Source of the DNA: Streptomyces halobius
GTDB lineage: Bacteria; Actinomycetota; Actinomycetes; Streptomycetales; Streptomycetaceae
Assembly (NCBI RefSeq): GCF_023277745.1
Contig: NZ_CP086322.1
Coordinates: 1,550,001-1,614,000 of the forward strand
Reading direction: 5' to 3'
Length of the DNA stretch: 64,000 nucleotides
A program made the position numbers and the translations under genes. This document shows, piece after piece, positions 1-8,937 of this stretch (the stretch's first letter is position 1; the number at the start of each line of letters is the position of its first letter). The notes under the pieces were generated by a model that did no database searches, was not told the DNA's origin, and worked only from the letters and a program-made list of their open reading frames with translations.

Positions 1-10
1 TCATCTGACC

Positions 11-50
11 GCGTACGAGATACGGCGGCCGCGTACGAGATACGGCGGCG
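11..50. repeat. 20-bp tandem duplication
   Basis: Two adjacent copies (11-30 and 31-50) of a 20-base unit beginning GCGTACGAGATACGG differ only at the last base. No gene is visible over it. It may be the tail of something that runs off the left edge of the window. Confidence 0.7.
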
Positions 51-63
51 GGTGTGAGCGCGC

Positions 64-97
64 GGCAGGCCGTCCGAGGCGCTGCGGACGGCCTGCC
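64..97. terminator. Strong hairpin, probable terminator
   Basis: A perfect 13-bp stem (64-76 with 85-97, GGCAGGCCGTCCG and its complement) closes an 8-base loop. It lies downstream of the minus-strand Rpf-like gene ending at 328, or of a gene off the left edge. There is no clear U-tract on either strand, as is usual for Streptomyces terminators. Confidence 0.5.
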
Positions 98-327
98 TGC
101 CCACCACTCCCCACGGTGGCTCATCCCCCCTCCGGACGAGCCACTGGCCCGGGAATCAGCGGAGAATTTACTGCGAATTCAGCTTGCAGAGCAGCTGCTG
201 GAACTGCTTCGAGAGCAGCTGGGAGAACAGCTGGCAGCACAGTTGAATTGTGCGGCGGGATTCTCCTTGGGTGGGGTGAGAAAAACGCGGGTATTCCGGT
301 TGCGCTCGGCGGCGCCGCCGATGGCGC

Positions 328-1017
328 TCAGTTGCCGCCGGGGTGCCGTACGGTCAGTCGCATGCCGGGGAAAATGAGGTCCGGATTCGGGCCGATCACC
401 CCACGGTTCAGCCGGTACAGTTCCTGCCAGCGCCAGCCGAATGCGCTCGCGATGCCGCTCACCGTGTCGCCGGTGTTGACGACGACGGAGTCACCGGTTT
501 TCCGGTGCGGCCGCGGCTTGTAGCGCTTTTCCTGAATGTGCGGACGCTGGACCCGTGGGGTGGTCCGGCGGGACGGTGTGGTGACACGCGGGGTGGTCCG
601 CCGCGGGGTGGCGGTGCGCGGCATGCTGCCCGAGTGGAGGCCGAGCCGGGCCGCGCAGGCGGGCCAGGCGCCCCATCCCTGCCGGGCCAGCACCCGTTCG
701 CCGACCCGGATCTGCTGCTCCCTGGTCGCCCGCGACGCACGTGTCCCGTAGACACCGCCGCCGAAGGAGCGCCAGGTGCGGTGGGCGAACTGCAGCCCGC
801 CCGAGAAACCGTTTCCTGTGTCGATGTGCCAGCGCCCGCCGCTCTCGCAGCCGGCCAGGCGGTCCCATGTCCCGCCGCTCACGGCTTCGGCCGATCCCTC
901 GGCCGCCAGGCTCAGCGCACCGACCGCCAGCAGGACGGTCGCCGCGGTGACGCTGCGGACCCCCCGGACCGGGAATTCACTGCGGACATTCGATTCCGAC
1001 ACCTTCGGAAATGTCAT
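328..1017 (-). CDS. Secreted Rpf-like transglycosylase with C-terminal LysM domain
   Basis: Predicted exported cell-wall hydrolase of 229 residues. Residues 1-45 form a long signal peptide: a polar start, then a hydrophobic core around VTAATVLLAVGALSLAA. Residues about 48-125 match the Rpf/transglycosylase-like domain (WDRLAGCESGGRWHIDTGNG, then FSGGLQF and TWRSFGG) and include the catalytic-type Glu of CESGG. A Thr/Arg/Pro-rich linker follows. A LysM peptidoglycan-binding module occupies about 180-225 (VNTGDTVSGIASAFGW, then LYRLN and PDLIFPGMRL). Family members cleave peptidoglycan during spore germination and resuscitation. The ATG at 1017 is preceded by GGGAGC with good spacing. In Streptomyces, rpf genes often carry a c-di-AMP riboswitch leader. 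A leader of about 240 bases could exist here, but no clear riboswitch core was found. Confidence 0.9.
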   Translation of the reverse strand: MTFPKVSESNVRSEFPVRGVRSVTAATVLLAVGALSLAAEGSAEAVSGGTWDRLAGCESGGRWHIDTGNGFSGGLQFAHRTWRSFGGGVYGTRASRATREQQIRVGERVLARQGWGAWPACAARLGLHSGSMPRTATPRRTTPRVTTPSRRTTPRVQRPHIQEKRYKPRPHRKTGDSVVVNTGDTVSGIASAFGWRWQELYRLNRGVIGPNPDLIFPGMRLTVRHPGGN

Positions 1018-1624
1018 GTGCTTGCTCCCGTCGTTCGCCGCTCAGTTCCCTGGCGGCTGTTGAGGAAACGTGACGCCTTTCGGTGCATCGTGTTCGCATT
1101 GCCCTGTTGATGACTTTCAGCAGATTTCCAGCTGCATCCCTGACGCTTTCCTTCTGCCTTCTTTCTGATTTCTCGCTCTTCTCTTGTTGCCGTGCACCGG
1201 CTCTGTCTGACGCGCATTGCCGGCACACTGCCGTTACTTATCGCTTCTTGCCAGTCGTGTCACGAATTCCTGGAGGCGTCATGAATTCGACGAGGAAGAG
1301 ACAACCACGGCCGGAGTTCGCGTCGGCAGAGCGCGCGGTAGCGCCTTCGCAGCGCGGCTTGCCCCCTTGCCGGCGGAGCGGGTGCCGATCTCTCCGCATG
1401 GCGCACCCTCGGACGGGGAGGGGCGCACCCCCCGTGCCCCGGATGCAGCGGCCCCCGGGACATATCGAGCATGTGACCGATCCCGGGGCGTCCGCCGAGC
1501 GCATCCGCCGGACTCGGAGCACATGCGCGGCAGGGGCCGCACGCACCGCGCACGGCCCCCGTCGGACGGTGCAACGGACCACGCCGAACGGAGGGTTTGG
1601 GGCAGGCCGGTGAGAAGGGTGGGG
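1018..1624. other. Non-coding stretch upstream of the Rpf-like gene
   Basis: No ORF with convincing codon bias is visible. The part next to the Rpf-like gene (1018-1260) is comparatively T-rich on the plus strand and probably carries that gene's promoter and leader. The remainder is GC-rich with no recognisable site. Open frames here read as Arg/Pro-rich shadow sequence. Confidence 0.4.
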
Positions 1625-2105
1625 TCAGGGTGACGGGGTGGAGACCGGCGGCCGGGCCGGTGGCCGGCCCGGTGGGGGCGCAAGGTATGACGGACGCGGC
1701 GAACTCGTACCGGCCGGGGACGGATGCGGCGTGCGCCCGCGGGGCGCGAACCGATCGGGGCGCGCAACCGGATCGATTTCCCGGCGCCGTTGGGGTGGAC
1801 GGTGACGGATGTGGCGCCTGGGCCGACGGTGAGGGTGAGCCGGTTGTAGTCCGTGGCATCCGGGTGCAGCGGCCAACGGCAGGTGAGAGTGAGGGTGTTG
1901 GGGGCGTGGGGTTGTTTGAGGTTGCTGGGAGATGGCGTGGGGGTCTTCGGCAGGCTCGGTGTGTGCGCGGCGGGGCGGCGGTCGCGTCGGAGGCGGCGAG
2001 CGGAGCGGGCGCGTCGGACGGTGCGGGCGCACGGGTCACGGCGTCCGCACCGCCCTTCGGCTCATCGGCCGTGCCGCCGTCCTCCGTGTCCGTACGAGCC
2101 GCCAC
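1625..2105 (-). pseudogene. Frame-disrupted ORF for a Pro/Ala-rich, beta-strand-containing protein
   Basis: No single frame is convincing, but a consistent third-position GC pattern moves between two frames. It opens at a GTG at 2105 (VAARTDTEDGG, Ala/Pro-rich). It passes near 1950-1990 into the frame reading NTLTLTCRWPLHPDATDY, NRLTLTVGPGATSVTVHP and NGAGKSIRL. It returns near 1760 to the first frame (VPGRYEFAASV). The first step fits a 1-nt deletion and the second a 1-nt insertion. The middle block looks like alternating beta strands of a secreted or surface domain. No family is recognised. The end near 1625 is approximate. Decay, sequencing error and chance are all possible. Confidence 0.3.
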
Positions 2106-2189
2106 GCCGCAGTGCGCCCTCTTCGATGCCCGCCCGGAGGGACGGCCCGCTCACCGCCTTCGGCGATCTCGCGGATCGGGCGACGGCGC

Positions 2190-2939
2190 TCACCCCGCGC
2201 TGGTGGGCGCCACATACTGCCGTAGCAGATTGCGCAGTTCGTCCTCGAATGCGTCGTAGCGGAGCCGGAGTTCGGCACCCGGCCAGCTCCGTGGCAGCAG
2301 CAGCCGCGGGAGCAGTGGGTCGGTGAGGAGGTGACGGAGCACGGCCGCCGAGACCGTGAAGCGTTCGGCGGGCGTACCGGCCCGGTCCAGCGCGGCCATC
2401 AGGGCGCGGGCCCGCGCCGACCAGCCGTCCAGGTCCCACAGCCGACCGGCGAGCGCGGCCGGATCGCCGTCCGGGGTGCCGGTGAGGAGGGTGCACTGTT
2501 CGGTGACGACGGCCGGGCGGGTCCGGTCCAGGTTTGCGGGGCGCAGCCAGCTGCCCTCACGGAGTTCGGCCAGTCGCAGGGCGGCCATGGCCTGCCGCAG
2601 CGCGGTGCGTTCGCCGGCCGGCCGGCGTTCGGCGGTGACCACGGCGATTTCCCAGTCACCGTTCCAGCGGCGGGTCCTGGGTGACCGGCTCTCGTCCTGC
2701 CGGAATTGCCGCTCCAGCAGCCGGTCGGTAAGTCCGTAGGCCCCTTCGCGCTGCTGGAGGTCGCCCGCCGCCACCATCCGGGAGAGTGCGACGCGGACGG
2801 CGCCTTCGGCAATGCCGAAGAGTTCGCCGATGCGTACCAGGGCGCGTGCGGACAACTGCGGTGGATGGTGCCCGAGAAGAGTGCTCAGCACGATGGAACG
2901 GGCTGTGAGCGGCCGCAGCGCAAGGGTGTCGTCGTTCAT
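2190..2939 (-). CDS. PaaX-family transcriptional regulator
   Basis: A 249-residue DNA-binding regulator. The N-terminal winged-helix region (TARSIVLSTLLG, ALVRIGELFGIAEGAVRVAL, SRMVAAGDL) and the C-terminal part with WDLDGW and LLTDPLLPRLLLP are typical of the PaaX family. The founding member represses phenylacetate catabolism and responds to phenylacetyl-CoA. The start is ATG at 2939. A longer open frame continues upstream but crosses the divergent gene and is not real. The gene faces the acyl-CoA dehydrogenase/enoyl-CoA hydratase pair across 81 bp holding an inverted repeat. It is therefore the likely local regulator of that pair, with an acyl-CoA as plausible ligand (inference). Confidence 0.9.
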   Translation of the reverse strand: MNDDTLALRPLTARSIVLSTLLGHHPPQLSARALVRIGELFGIAEGAVRVALSRMVAAGDLQQREGAYGLTDRLLERQFRQDESRSPRTRRWNGDWEIAVVTAERRPAGERTALRQAMAALRLAELREGSWLRPANLDRTRPAVVTEQCTLLTGTPDGDPAALAGRLWDLDGWSARARALMAALDRAGTPAERFTVSAAVLRHLLTDPLLPRLLLPRSWPGAELRLRYDAFEDELRNLLRQYVAPTSAG

Positions 2940-2950
2940 ATGTGCCCGCA

Positions 2951-3013
2951 ATTCTAGCCAGGGCAAGAACGCGGGTGTTACATGCTTTCCACAGTTGACG
3001 GTAAAACGTAACA
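2951..3013. promoter_or_regulatory. Divergent promoter and candidate PaaX operator
   Basis: The 81-bp gap between the regulator and the dehydrogenase is AT-richer than its surroundings. It contains the inverted repeat TGTTAC (2976-2981) / GTAACA (3008-3013), a TTGACG hexamer (2995-3000) in plus orientation, and TAGAAT (2951-2956) in minus orientation, a good -10 for the regulator gene. The repeat is positioned to bind a dimeric regulator and control both promoters. Confidence 0.5.
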
Positions 3014-3020
3014 TCGCGCT

Positions 3021-4679
3021 ATGACCGTTACCCATGAAGTCGTGAATCAGGCCCCGCCGCTGACCGGATTCAGCACCGCGGACGAGCCGGCTCTGCTGGA
3101 GGCACTGCGCCGGGAAGGCGCCGAGTGGGGCGAGCGGGAGGTATCCGAGCTGGGCGCGCTGGCCGGCTCGGCGACGGTGCAGGACCAAGCCCGCTGGGCG
3201 GAAGAGCAGCCGCCCCGGCTGCACACTCATGACCGTTTCGGGCACCGCGTCGACGAGGTCGCATTCCATCCGGCCTGGCACTCGCTGATGACCGTCGCGG
3301 TGGAGCAGGGCCTGCACGCCGCGCCCTGGGCCGACAGCCGACCCGGCGCGCATCTCGTCCGCGCCGCCAAGTTCTACGCCTGGTCGCAGGCCGAGCCGGG
3401 CCACGGCTGTCCCATCTCGATGACCTACGCCGCCGTCCCGGCGCTCCGCGCCGCACCGGACCTGGCCGCACAGTACGAGCCGCTGCTCACCGCCCGTACG
3501 TACGACTTCGGGCTGCGCGCACCGCTGACCAAGTCCGGTCTGATCGCGGGCATGTCGATGACGGAGAAGCAGGGCGGCAGCGACGTACGGGCCAACACCA
3601 CGCGCGCGGTGCCGGCAGGCGACGGGACGTACCGGATCACCGGCCACAAGTGGTTCACCTCGGCGCCGATGAGCGATGTGTTCCTGGCGCTGGCGCAGAC
3701 CGAGGAGGGGCTGACCTGCTTCCTGCTGCCGCGCGTACTGCCGGACGGTACGCGTAACGGCCTGCACCTGATGCGCCTCAAGGACAAGCTCGGCAACCGT
3801 TCCAACGCCTCCTCCGAGATCGAGTACGACGGGGCGGTGGCCTGGCCGGTCGGCGAGCCGGGCCGCGGGGTGCGGACCATCGTCGAGATGGTGAACATGA
3901 CCCGGCTGGACTGTGTGCTCGGCTCGGCGGCCGGGATGCGGGCGGGGCTGCGGCAGGCGCTGCATCACACCGCGCACCGGCGGGCCTTCGGGCGGGAGCT
4001 GGACCGGCAGCCGCTGATGCGCTCGGTGCTCGCCGATCTCGCGATCGAGTCCGAGGCGGCGACGCTGCTGGGGATGCGGCTGGCGGCGGCGGTGGACCGG
4101 TCGCAGGCCGGGGACGCCGAGGAGGCGGCACTGCGGCGGCTGGGGCTGGCGGTCGGCAAGTACTGGGTGTGCAAGCGGGGCAGTACGCATGCGGCGGAGG
4201 CTCTGGAGTGCCTGGGCGGCAACGGCTATGTCGAGGAGTCGGGCATGCCGCGGCTCTACCGGGAGGCGCCCCTGCTGTCCATCTGGGAGGGCTCGGGGAA
4301 TGTCGCCGCGCTCGACCTGCTGCGGGCGCTGGGCAAAGAGCCTGCCTCTCTGGACACGTTCTTCGCCGAGGTGACGGCCGCCGCGGGCGCGGACCGGCGC
4401 CTGGACGCGGCGGTGGACGGGGTCCGCAAGATGCTGGGCGGGCTGGCCGATCCGGAGCAGGCGCAGCTGATGGCACGGTCGCTGGCGGAGCGGATGGCGC
4501 TGGTGCTTCAGGGGGCGCTGCTGGTGCGGTACAGCCATCCGGCGGTCGCCGACGCGTTCTGCGCCTCGCGGCTGGGCGGGGAGTGGGGCCATGCCTTCGG
4601 CACGCTGCCCACGGGCGTCGATCTGACGTCGGTCCTGGAACGTGCCCGGCCGAAGTCGACGGATGCGGGCGGGGCCTGA
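3021..4679 (+). CDS. AidB-like acyl-CoA dehydrogenase
   Basis: A flavin-dependent acyl-CoA dehydrogenase family protein of 552 residues, the length of the AidB subgroup, which is longer than classical ~380-residue dehydrogenases. The diagnostic GMSMTEKQGGSDVR lies near residues 173-186, followed by the middle beta-domain (YRITGHKWFTSAPMSDVFLALAQ). The C-terminal helical domain carries AFGRELDRQPLM and ECLGGNGYVEESGMPRLYRE. E. coli AidB binds DNA and is induced by alkylation; many homologues are probably metabolic. The next gene starts inside this gene's stop codon (TGATG), giving an operon with an enoyl-CoA hydratase, and a PaaX regulator is divergent. That context favours acyl-CoA catabolism over DNA repair (inference). 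Confidence 0.92.
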   Translation: MTVTHEVVNQAPPLTGFSTADEPALLEALRREGAEWGEREVSELGALAGSATVQDQARWAEEQPPRLHTHDRFGHRVDEVAFHPAWHSLMTVAVEQGLHAAPWADSRPGAHLVRAAKFYAWSQAEPGHGCPISMTYAAVPALRAAPDLAAQYEPLLTARTYDFGLRAPLTKSGLIAGMSMTEKQGGSDVRANTTRAVPAGDGTYRITGHKWFTSAPMSDVFLALAQTEEGLTCFLLPRVLPDGTRNGLHLMRLKDKLGNRSNASSEIEYDGAVAWPVGEPGRGVRTIVEMVNMTRLDCVLGSAAGMRAGLRQALHHTAHRRAFGRELDRQPLMRSVLADLAIESEAATLLGMRLAAAVDRSQAGDAEEAALRRLGLAVGKYWVCKRGSTHAAEALECLGGNGYVEESGMPRLYREAPLLSIWEGSGNVAALDLLRALGKEPASLDTFFAEVTAAAGADRRLDAAVDGVRKMLGGLADPEQAQLMARSLAERMALVLQGALLVRYSHPAVADAFCASRLGGEWGHAFGTLPTGVDLTSVLERARPKSTDAGGA

Positions 4680-5431
4680 TGTCCGTACGGGTGGAGCGTG
4701 CGGGGCCGGTGACGACGGTGGTGCTGTCCCGGCCTGCGGTCCGTAATGCCGTGGACGGTGCGACCGCTGCTCAACTTGCCGATGCATTCCGTGGATTCGA
4801 TGCGGATGACGGCGCGAGCGTCGCGGTGCTGTGGGGCGAGGGCGGGACGTTCTGCGCGGGGGCCGATCTCAAGGCGGCCGGCACGGAGCGCGGCAACCGC
4901 GTCGCACCGGACGGGGACGGGCCGATGGGGCCGACCCGGATGCGGCTGGGCAAGCCGGTGATCGCGGCGGTCGCCGGCCATGCGGTCGCCGGCGGACTGG
5001 AGCTGGCGCTCTGGTGCGATCTGCGGGTCGTGGAGGAGAGCTCGGTCTTCGGTGTGTTCTGCCGTCGGTGGGGAGTGCCGCTGATCGACGGCGGTACGGT
5101 GCGGCTGCCCCGGCTGATCGGCACGGGCCGGGCGATGGACCTGATCCTGACGGGGCGCCCGGTGACGGCTCCGGAGGCACTGGACATCGGGCTGGCCAAC
5201 CGCGTGGTGCCGGACGGGACGGCGCGCGCGGAGGCGGAGCGGCTGGCGGCGGAGATCGCCCGCTTCCCGCAGGCGTGTCTGCGCAGCGACCGCGCGTCCG
5301 TGCTGGCCCAGGAGGGAAGGGAACAGCGGGCCGCGATGGCTGATGAACTCCGGTATGGGGGAGGGTCGTTGGCGGAGGGGCTGGAGGGGGCGGCCCGGTT
5401 CGCGGCTGGGGCGGGGCGGCACGGGGTGTAG
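4679..5431 (+). CDS. Enoyl-CoA hydratase/isomerase (crotonase) family protein
   Basis: A 250-residue crotonase-fold enzyme acting on acyl-CoA thioesters. The oxyanion-hole segments are visible as GTFCAGADLKAAG (about residues 56-68) and AVAGHAVAGGLELALWCDLR (about 98-117). A VFGVFCRRWGVPLIDGGT block follows. The ATG at 4679 overlaps the dehydrogenase stop by one base, so the two are co-transcribed and probably translationally coupled. The frame stays open upstream inside the dehydrogenase gene, but that part has shadow composition. It probably hydrates the product of the dehydrogenase; the substrate is unknown. Confidence 0.92.
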   Translation: MSVRVERAGPVTTVVLSRPAVRNAVDGATAAQLADAFRGFDADDGASVAVLWGEGGTFCAGADLKAAGTERGNRVAPDGDGPMGPTRMRLGKPVIAAVAGHAVAGGLELALWCDLRVVEESSVFGVFCRRWGVPLIDGGTVRLPRLIGTGRAMDLILTGRPVTAPEALDIGLANRVVPDGTARAEAERLAAEIARFPQACLRSDRASVLAQEGREQRAAMADELRYGGGSLAEGLEGAARFAAGAGRHGV

Positions 5432-5679
5432 TTCCGGCGGCGGGGGCAGTGCCGGCGGCGGGGCCGTGTCGTGCGTCGCGGTGGGGTGGGGTGGGGGTGG
5501 GGTGGGGCAGTCGGTCGGGACGGGGTCCGCGGACAAACCGGGCCTTCCCTCACCCCCTGACGCCGCCCGGAAGCGCGTAGTTACCGGCGCGTATACCGAG
5601 TGGTGGTGATCTCCATACGTCCACTCCGGGTTCATCAAACCGTCACCGCATCCCCTGACGGCCGTGAGAGAAACCAGGC

Positions 5680-6915
5680 ATGTGTGATGACGAACTGATC
5701 CCGCCGCGGGCGGACATGACCGAGGAACAGTGGGTGCGGGACCACTCGGAGACGGCGGCCGGGGGCCCGCCGATGCGCACCACGGGGCGGGTACCGCGGT
5801 TTGTGAACCGGCGGACGCTGCTGGGCGGCGCGGTGGCCGGGGCGGCGCTGGCGGCCCTGCCGTGGGGCGCGGAGGTGCCCGCCTCGGCCGGCGCGGCCCC
5901 CCGTCCGGGCGCGCCCGATGCCTTCCCCTTTCCCCAGCACCCCAACGGGAACGGCGAGTTCAGCGTCTTGATCACGGGTGACGCGGGGACCGGCGACGAG
6001 GCGCAGTACGCGGTGGCGGCCGCCGCGCGGGATGTCTGCCGGGCCGAGCAGGTGGGTCTCGCGGTCGGCCTGGGCGACAACATCTACGAGAACGGCCCTG
6101 AGTCCGACGATGACTCGGAATTCCAGGACAAATTCGAGAAGCCGAACACCGGGATCGATGTGCCGTGGCTGATGGTCCTGGGCAATCACGACTGCTCGGG
6201 GCTGATACCCGGCAGCGGCGGCGACCCGTCCCGCGGTGACCGCGAGGTCGCCTATGCAAAGACCTCCCGGCGCTGGTACATGCCGAGCCGCTACTACAGC
6301 GTGCCGCTGCCGGCCGCCGATCCGCTGGTGGAGTTCTTCGCGATCGACAGCATTCCGTGGTCCTCGTACGTCGCCCAGGTCGACCCGTACTACCAGTGGG
6401 ACGGCCCGTACATGCGGGAGCAACGGAGCTGGCTGGACGGTGCGCTGAAGGCGTCGCGGGCGCGCTGGAAGATCGTCATCAGCCATCATCCGTATCTCAA
6501 CAACGGCAAGCACGGCAGCGCCGGTTCCTACGACGGTTTCGAGGTCGGGCACTACACCAGCGGCGTGCACCTCAAGGAGATGTACGAGCAGGTGGTGTGC
6601 GGGCGGGCGGACCTGATTCTGTCCGGTCACGACCACACCCTGCAGGTGCTGGAGCCGACGGCGCGTACCGGCGGCACGCGGCAGGTGGTGTGCGGGGCGT
6701 CGGCGAAGACGGGGGACGGCAAGGCGCACTTCTCTCATCCGGCGGCCTGGCAGAACCTCTCCGACAACGGGTTCATGGTGCTGAAGGTGGCCGGCGCGCG
6801 ACTGACCATCGCCGCGTACACGGTCGATGTCGCGACGCGGAAGGCGACCTTGGCACACCGGACGCGGCATACGACGCCGGTCGCGGCCGGGGACCGTGCG
6901 GGGGCGCATGTCTGA
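5680..6915 (+). CDS. Tat-exported calcineurin-like metallophosphoesterase
   Basis: A predicted secreted phosphatase of 411 residues. A twin-arginine signal (NRRTLLGGAVAGAALAALPWG) begins near residue 45 after a polar leader. The metal-ligand motifs of the calcineurin-like/purple acid phosphatase fold follow in order: TGDAGTGDE (about 98), GLGDNIY (about 130), LGNHDC (about 167), ISHHPY (about 266) and SGHDHTLQ (about 314). The start at 5680 follows a purine-rich GAGAGAAA; an internal ATG at 5716 would still keep the Tat motif. It probably scavenges phosphate from organic phosphates outside the cell. A second, distinct phosphoesterase lies at 34291. Confidence 0.88.
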   Translation: MCDDELIPPRADMTEEQWVRDHSETAAGGPPMRTTGRVPRFVNRRTLLGGAVAGAALAALPWGAEVPASAGAAPRPGAPDAFPFPQHPNGNGEFSVLITGDAGTGDEAQYAVAAAARDVCRAEQVGLAVGLGDNIYENGPESDDDSEFQDKFEKPNTGIDVPWLMVLGNHDCSGLIPGSGGDPSRGDREVAYAKTSRRWYMPSRYYSVPLPAADPLVEFFAIDSIPWSSYVAQVDPYYQWDGPYMREQRSWLDGALKASRARWKIVISHHPYLNNGKHGSAGSYDGFEVGHYTSGVHLKEMYEQVVCGRADLILSGHDHTLQVLEPTARTGGTRQVVCGASAKTGDGKAHFSHPAAWQNLSDNGFMVLKVAGARLTIAAYTVDVATRKATLAHRTRHTTPVAAGDRAGAHV

Positions 6916-7005
6916 GGACGGCGGCGGTCCCGGGGCGAGGCCCGTCCCGGGACCTTTCACCGACGCCTCATGGGTCTTTCGCAACCCGCTGGTCTGCGCG
7001 TCCTC

Positions 7006-8519
7006 TCACTGTGGTCTCCCTGTCGCGTTGTCGCCGGTGGGCTCTCCGTCCCAGGTGAAGGTGGCCGCGGCGCCGGCCGGCAGATCGTAGGAGGTGTGCT
7101 CGCCGCCCCAGTCGATGGAGGCCTTCTGGGTGCCGGCGGTGTCGTTGTAGACGATCAGCGCCTTGGAACCGTCGGGATTCTTCCAGGCGACGTTGGGGAC
7201 GCGGGTGGACTCGGTGGAGGCGATGCGCCGGGCTCCGGGCCGTACGAACTTGGTGAGGTGGCCCATCGTGTAGTACTCGACGGTGTAGTCGACCGTGCCG
7301 TGTTCGCGATCGCCGTTGTGGACGGTGATCAGGCCGGTGCAGCCGTCACAACCGCCGTGGTGCGGGCCGCCGTTCTGGTCCACGGCGAGGGACCACTTGA
7401 GCCAGCTCCGGCCCCAATTGCGGGTGTAGTCGACGAGGTTGCGCATGTCCTCCCGCTGCTGGTTGGCGATCCACCGGCCCCCGGAGTGCTCGGTGTCGTA
7501 TGCGGCGAGGTCCGGGTACTGGTGATGCACCCGGGTCTGCTCGGCGACCTCGCCGCTGTAGCCGTGCCAGGCCACGCCGCCGAAGTTGGGGTGGTGGCGG
7601 ATGGCCGGGTCGTCGACGACGGGCGCGCCGAGGCTGCGGTAGGTGTCCCAGTTCCAGTCCAGTGCGAGCACCTTGGTGGACAGTCCGGCCTTCCGGAGGG
7701 CGGGCAGCAGGTCGTGCTTGGTGAAGTAGGCCAGGCCCGAGCCGTTCCACTGCATGGACGGGTAGCCGGGGCAGCAGTTGGGTTCGTTCTGGGCGGTGAC
7801 GTAGTCGACGGGCACGCCCCGGTCCCGGTACGCGCGCAGGTATTTCACGAAGTAGCGGGCGTAGGTGCCGTAGTACTTCGCCTGGAGCCGGCCCTGGTCG
7901 AGGCGGTCGTTGTCCTTCATCCAGGCGGGGGCGCTCCACGGCGAGGCCATGACCGTGAGGTCGGGGTTGAGTCTGCGGGCGTGGGCGGTCAGCGGAAGGA
8001 CGTCGGCGAGATCGTGCTGGACGGAGAAGTGCTTGAGGTGCGGGTCGGTCCGCCCGGCGGGCATGTCGTCGTAGGTGTAGCCGAAGCGGGCGAGGTCGGA
8101 GGCGCCCATGGGGTTGCGGAGGAAGCTGAGGCCGATGCCCTTGTCGGGGTCGAAGAGCTTCTCCATCGTGCGGTCGCGGGTGGCGTCGCCGAGTGTGCCA
8201 CTGCTGTTCATCAGCCAGCCGGCGGTGTCGGTGAAGGCCGCGCCGCCGCCCTCGAACGTCTGGTACGTCGTCGACTCGTCGACGGTGATCGTGCCTCCGC
8301 CGCCCGGCCGGAAGCGGATGGGGGCTGCTTCTCCAGGCCCTTGACGACATGCCGGCCTCCGGGGTCGGAGGTGGTGGTCAGGTGGACCTGGACCTCGGTT
8401 CGGGCGGTGGGGTCCGGCCCGGCCGGCGGACCGGTGACCGCGGCCCAGAGGAGCACGCAGGCGGCCACGACCGCGCCGGCCAGGCCGCTGAGGGCCTGGC
8501 GGACTCTTCGCGACGTCAT
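7006..8519 (-). pseudogene. Secreted GH30-family glycosidase, frameshifted
   Basis: The start (ATG 8519) opens a signal peptide with a strong hydrophobic core (LAGAVVAACVLLWAAV). After about 60 residues the frame must change near 8325, inside CAGCCCCCATCC, where one more C would restore it. The downstream frame is an intact GH30 glucosylceramidase-like domain. It starts at TITVDESTTYQTFEGGGAAF, has the acid/base Glu in TAQNEPNCC and the nucleophile Glu in YDTEHSGG, and ends with a beta-sandwich (NVAWKNPDGSKALIVYND). Such enzymes hydrolyse beta-glycosides. If the missing C is a sequencing error the gene is functional; otherwise the catalytic domain has lost its export signal. A DasR-like site lies upstream at 8623. 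Confidence 0.85.
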
Positions 8520-8937
8520 GTGGGGGGTTGCCTTTCTTCGGCGTGCTGCCGACGGCTAGGCCATGGTTCGGGGCTTGAACGTGCCGCGTCAAGAGTCGTG
8601 CAGATACGGGAGTTGGTTCGGGGTTGGTCCAGACTAAGTCGCGTGACGCCTTCACCCTGTGAAGCGGCTTGGGGAGACGGGGCCTTGGTGGGACAAGCTC
8701 TGCGGGCGCCCGTCACCCGTCCTCCGTAACGCCCGGCGGCCGTCGCGGCACCGGACATGCGGGCCTTTGGGGCCGCGCCTAAGGTGAGCGCATGGCCGCG
8801 TTCCGGTGGATATCGGCCCCGGTCCACGGCCCGCGACCGAGGGCACAGGGCGTGCCCTCCGGCGGCAGGACACAGCCCCCGTCCTCCGCTGCCCCACCGA
8901 CCGTGGCGGGTGCGACGACGGGGCGGAGGCAGCGCGC
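8520..8937. promoter_or_regulatory. Divergent intergenic region with a dre-like site
   Basis: This region separates the GH30 gene from the PP2C gene. At 8623-8638, GTTGGTCCAGACTAAG matches 11 of 16 positions of the DasR/dre palindrome (AGTGGTCTAGACCACT) as I recall it, about 105 bp upstream of the glycosidase start. No other recognisable site. An open frame upstream of 8938 exists but its composition is not coding-like, so it was not included in the PP2C gene. Confidence 0.35.

Noticed and set aside
1018..1260. Possible c-di-AMP (ydaO-type) riboswitch before the Rpf-like gene
   Set aside because: Known from other Streptomyces rpf genes, but the conserved core was not found when reading the minus strand. 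A covariance-model scan would be decisive.
2940..4787. Long minus-strand open frame continuing upstream of the PaaX gene
   Set aside because: It lies opposite the intact acyl-CoA dehydrogenase gene and is Arg/Gln/His-rich shadow sequence, as expected opposite a high-GC gene.
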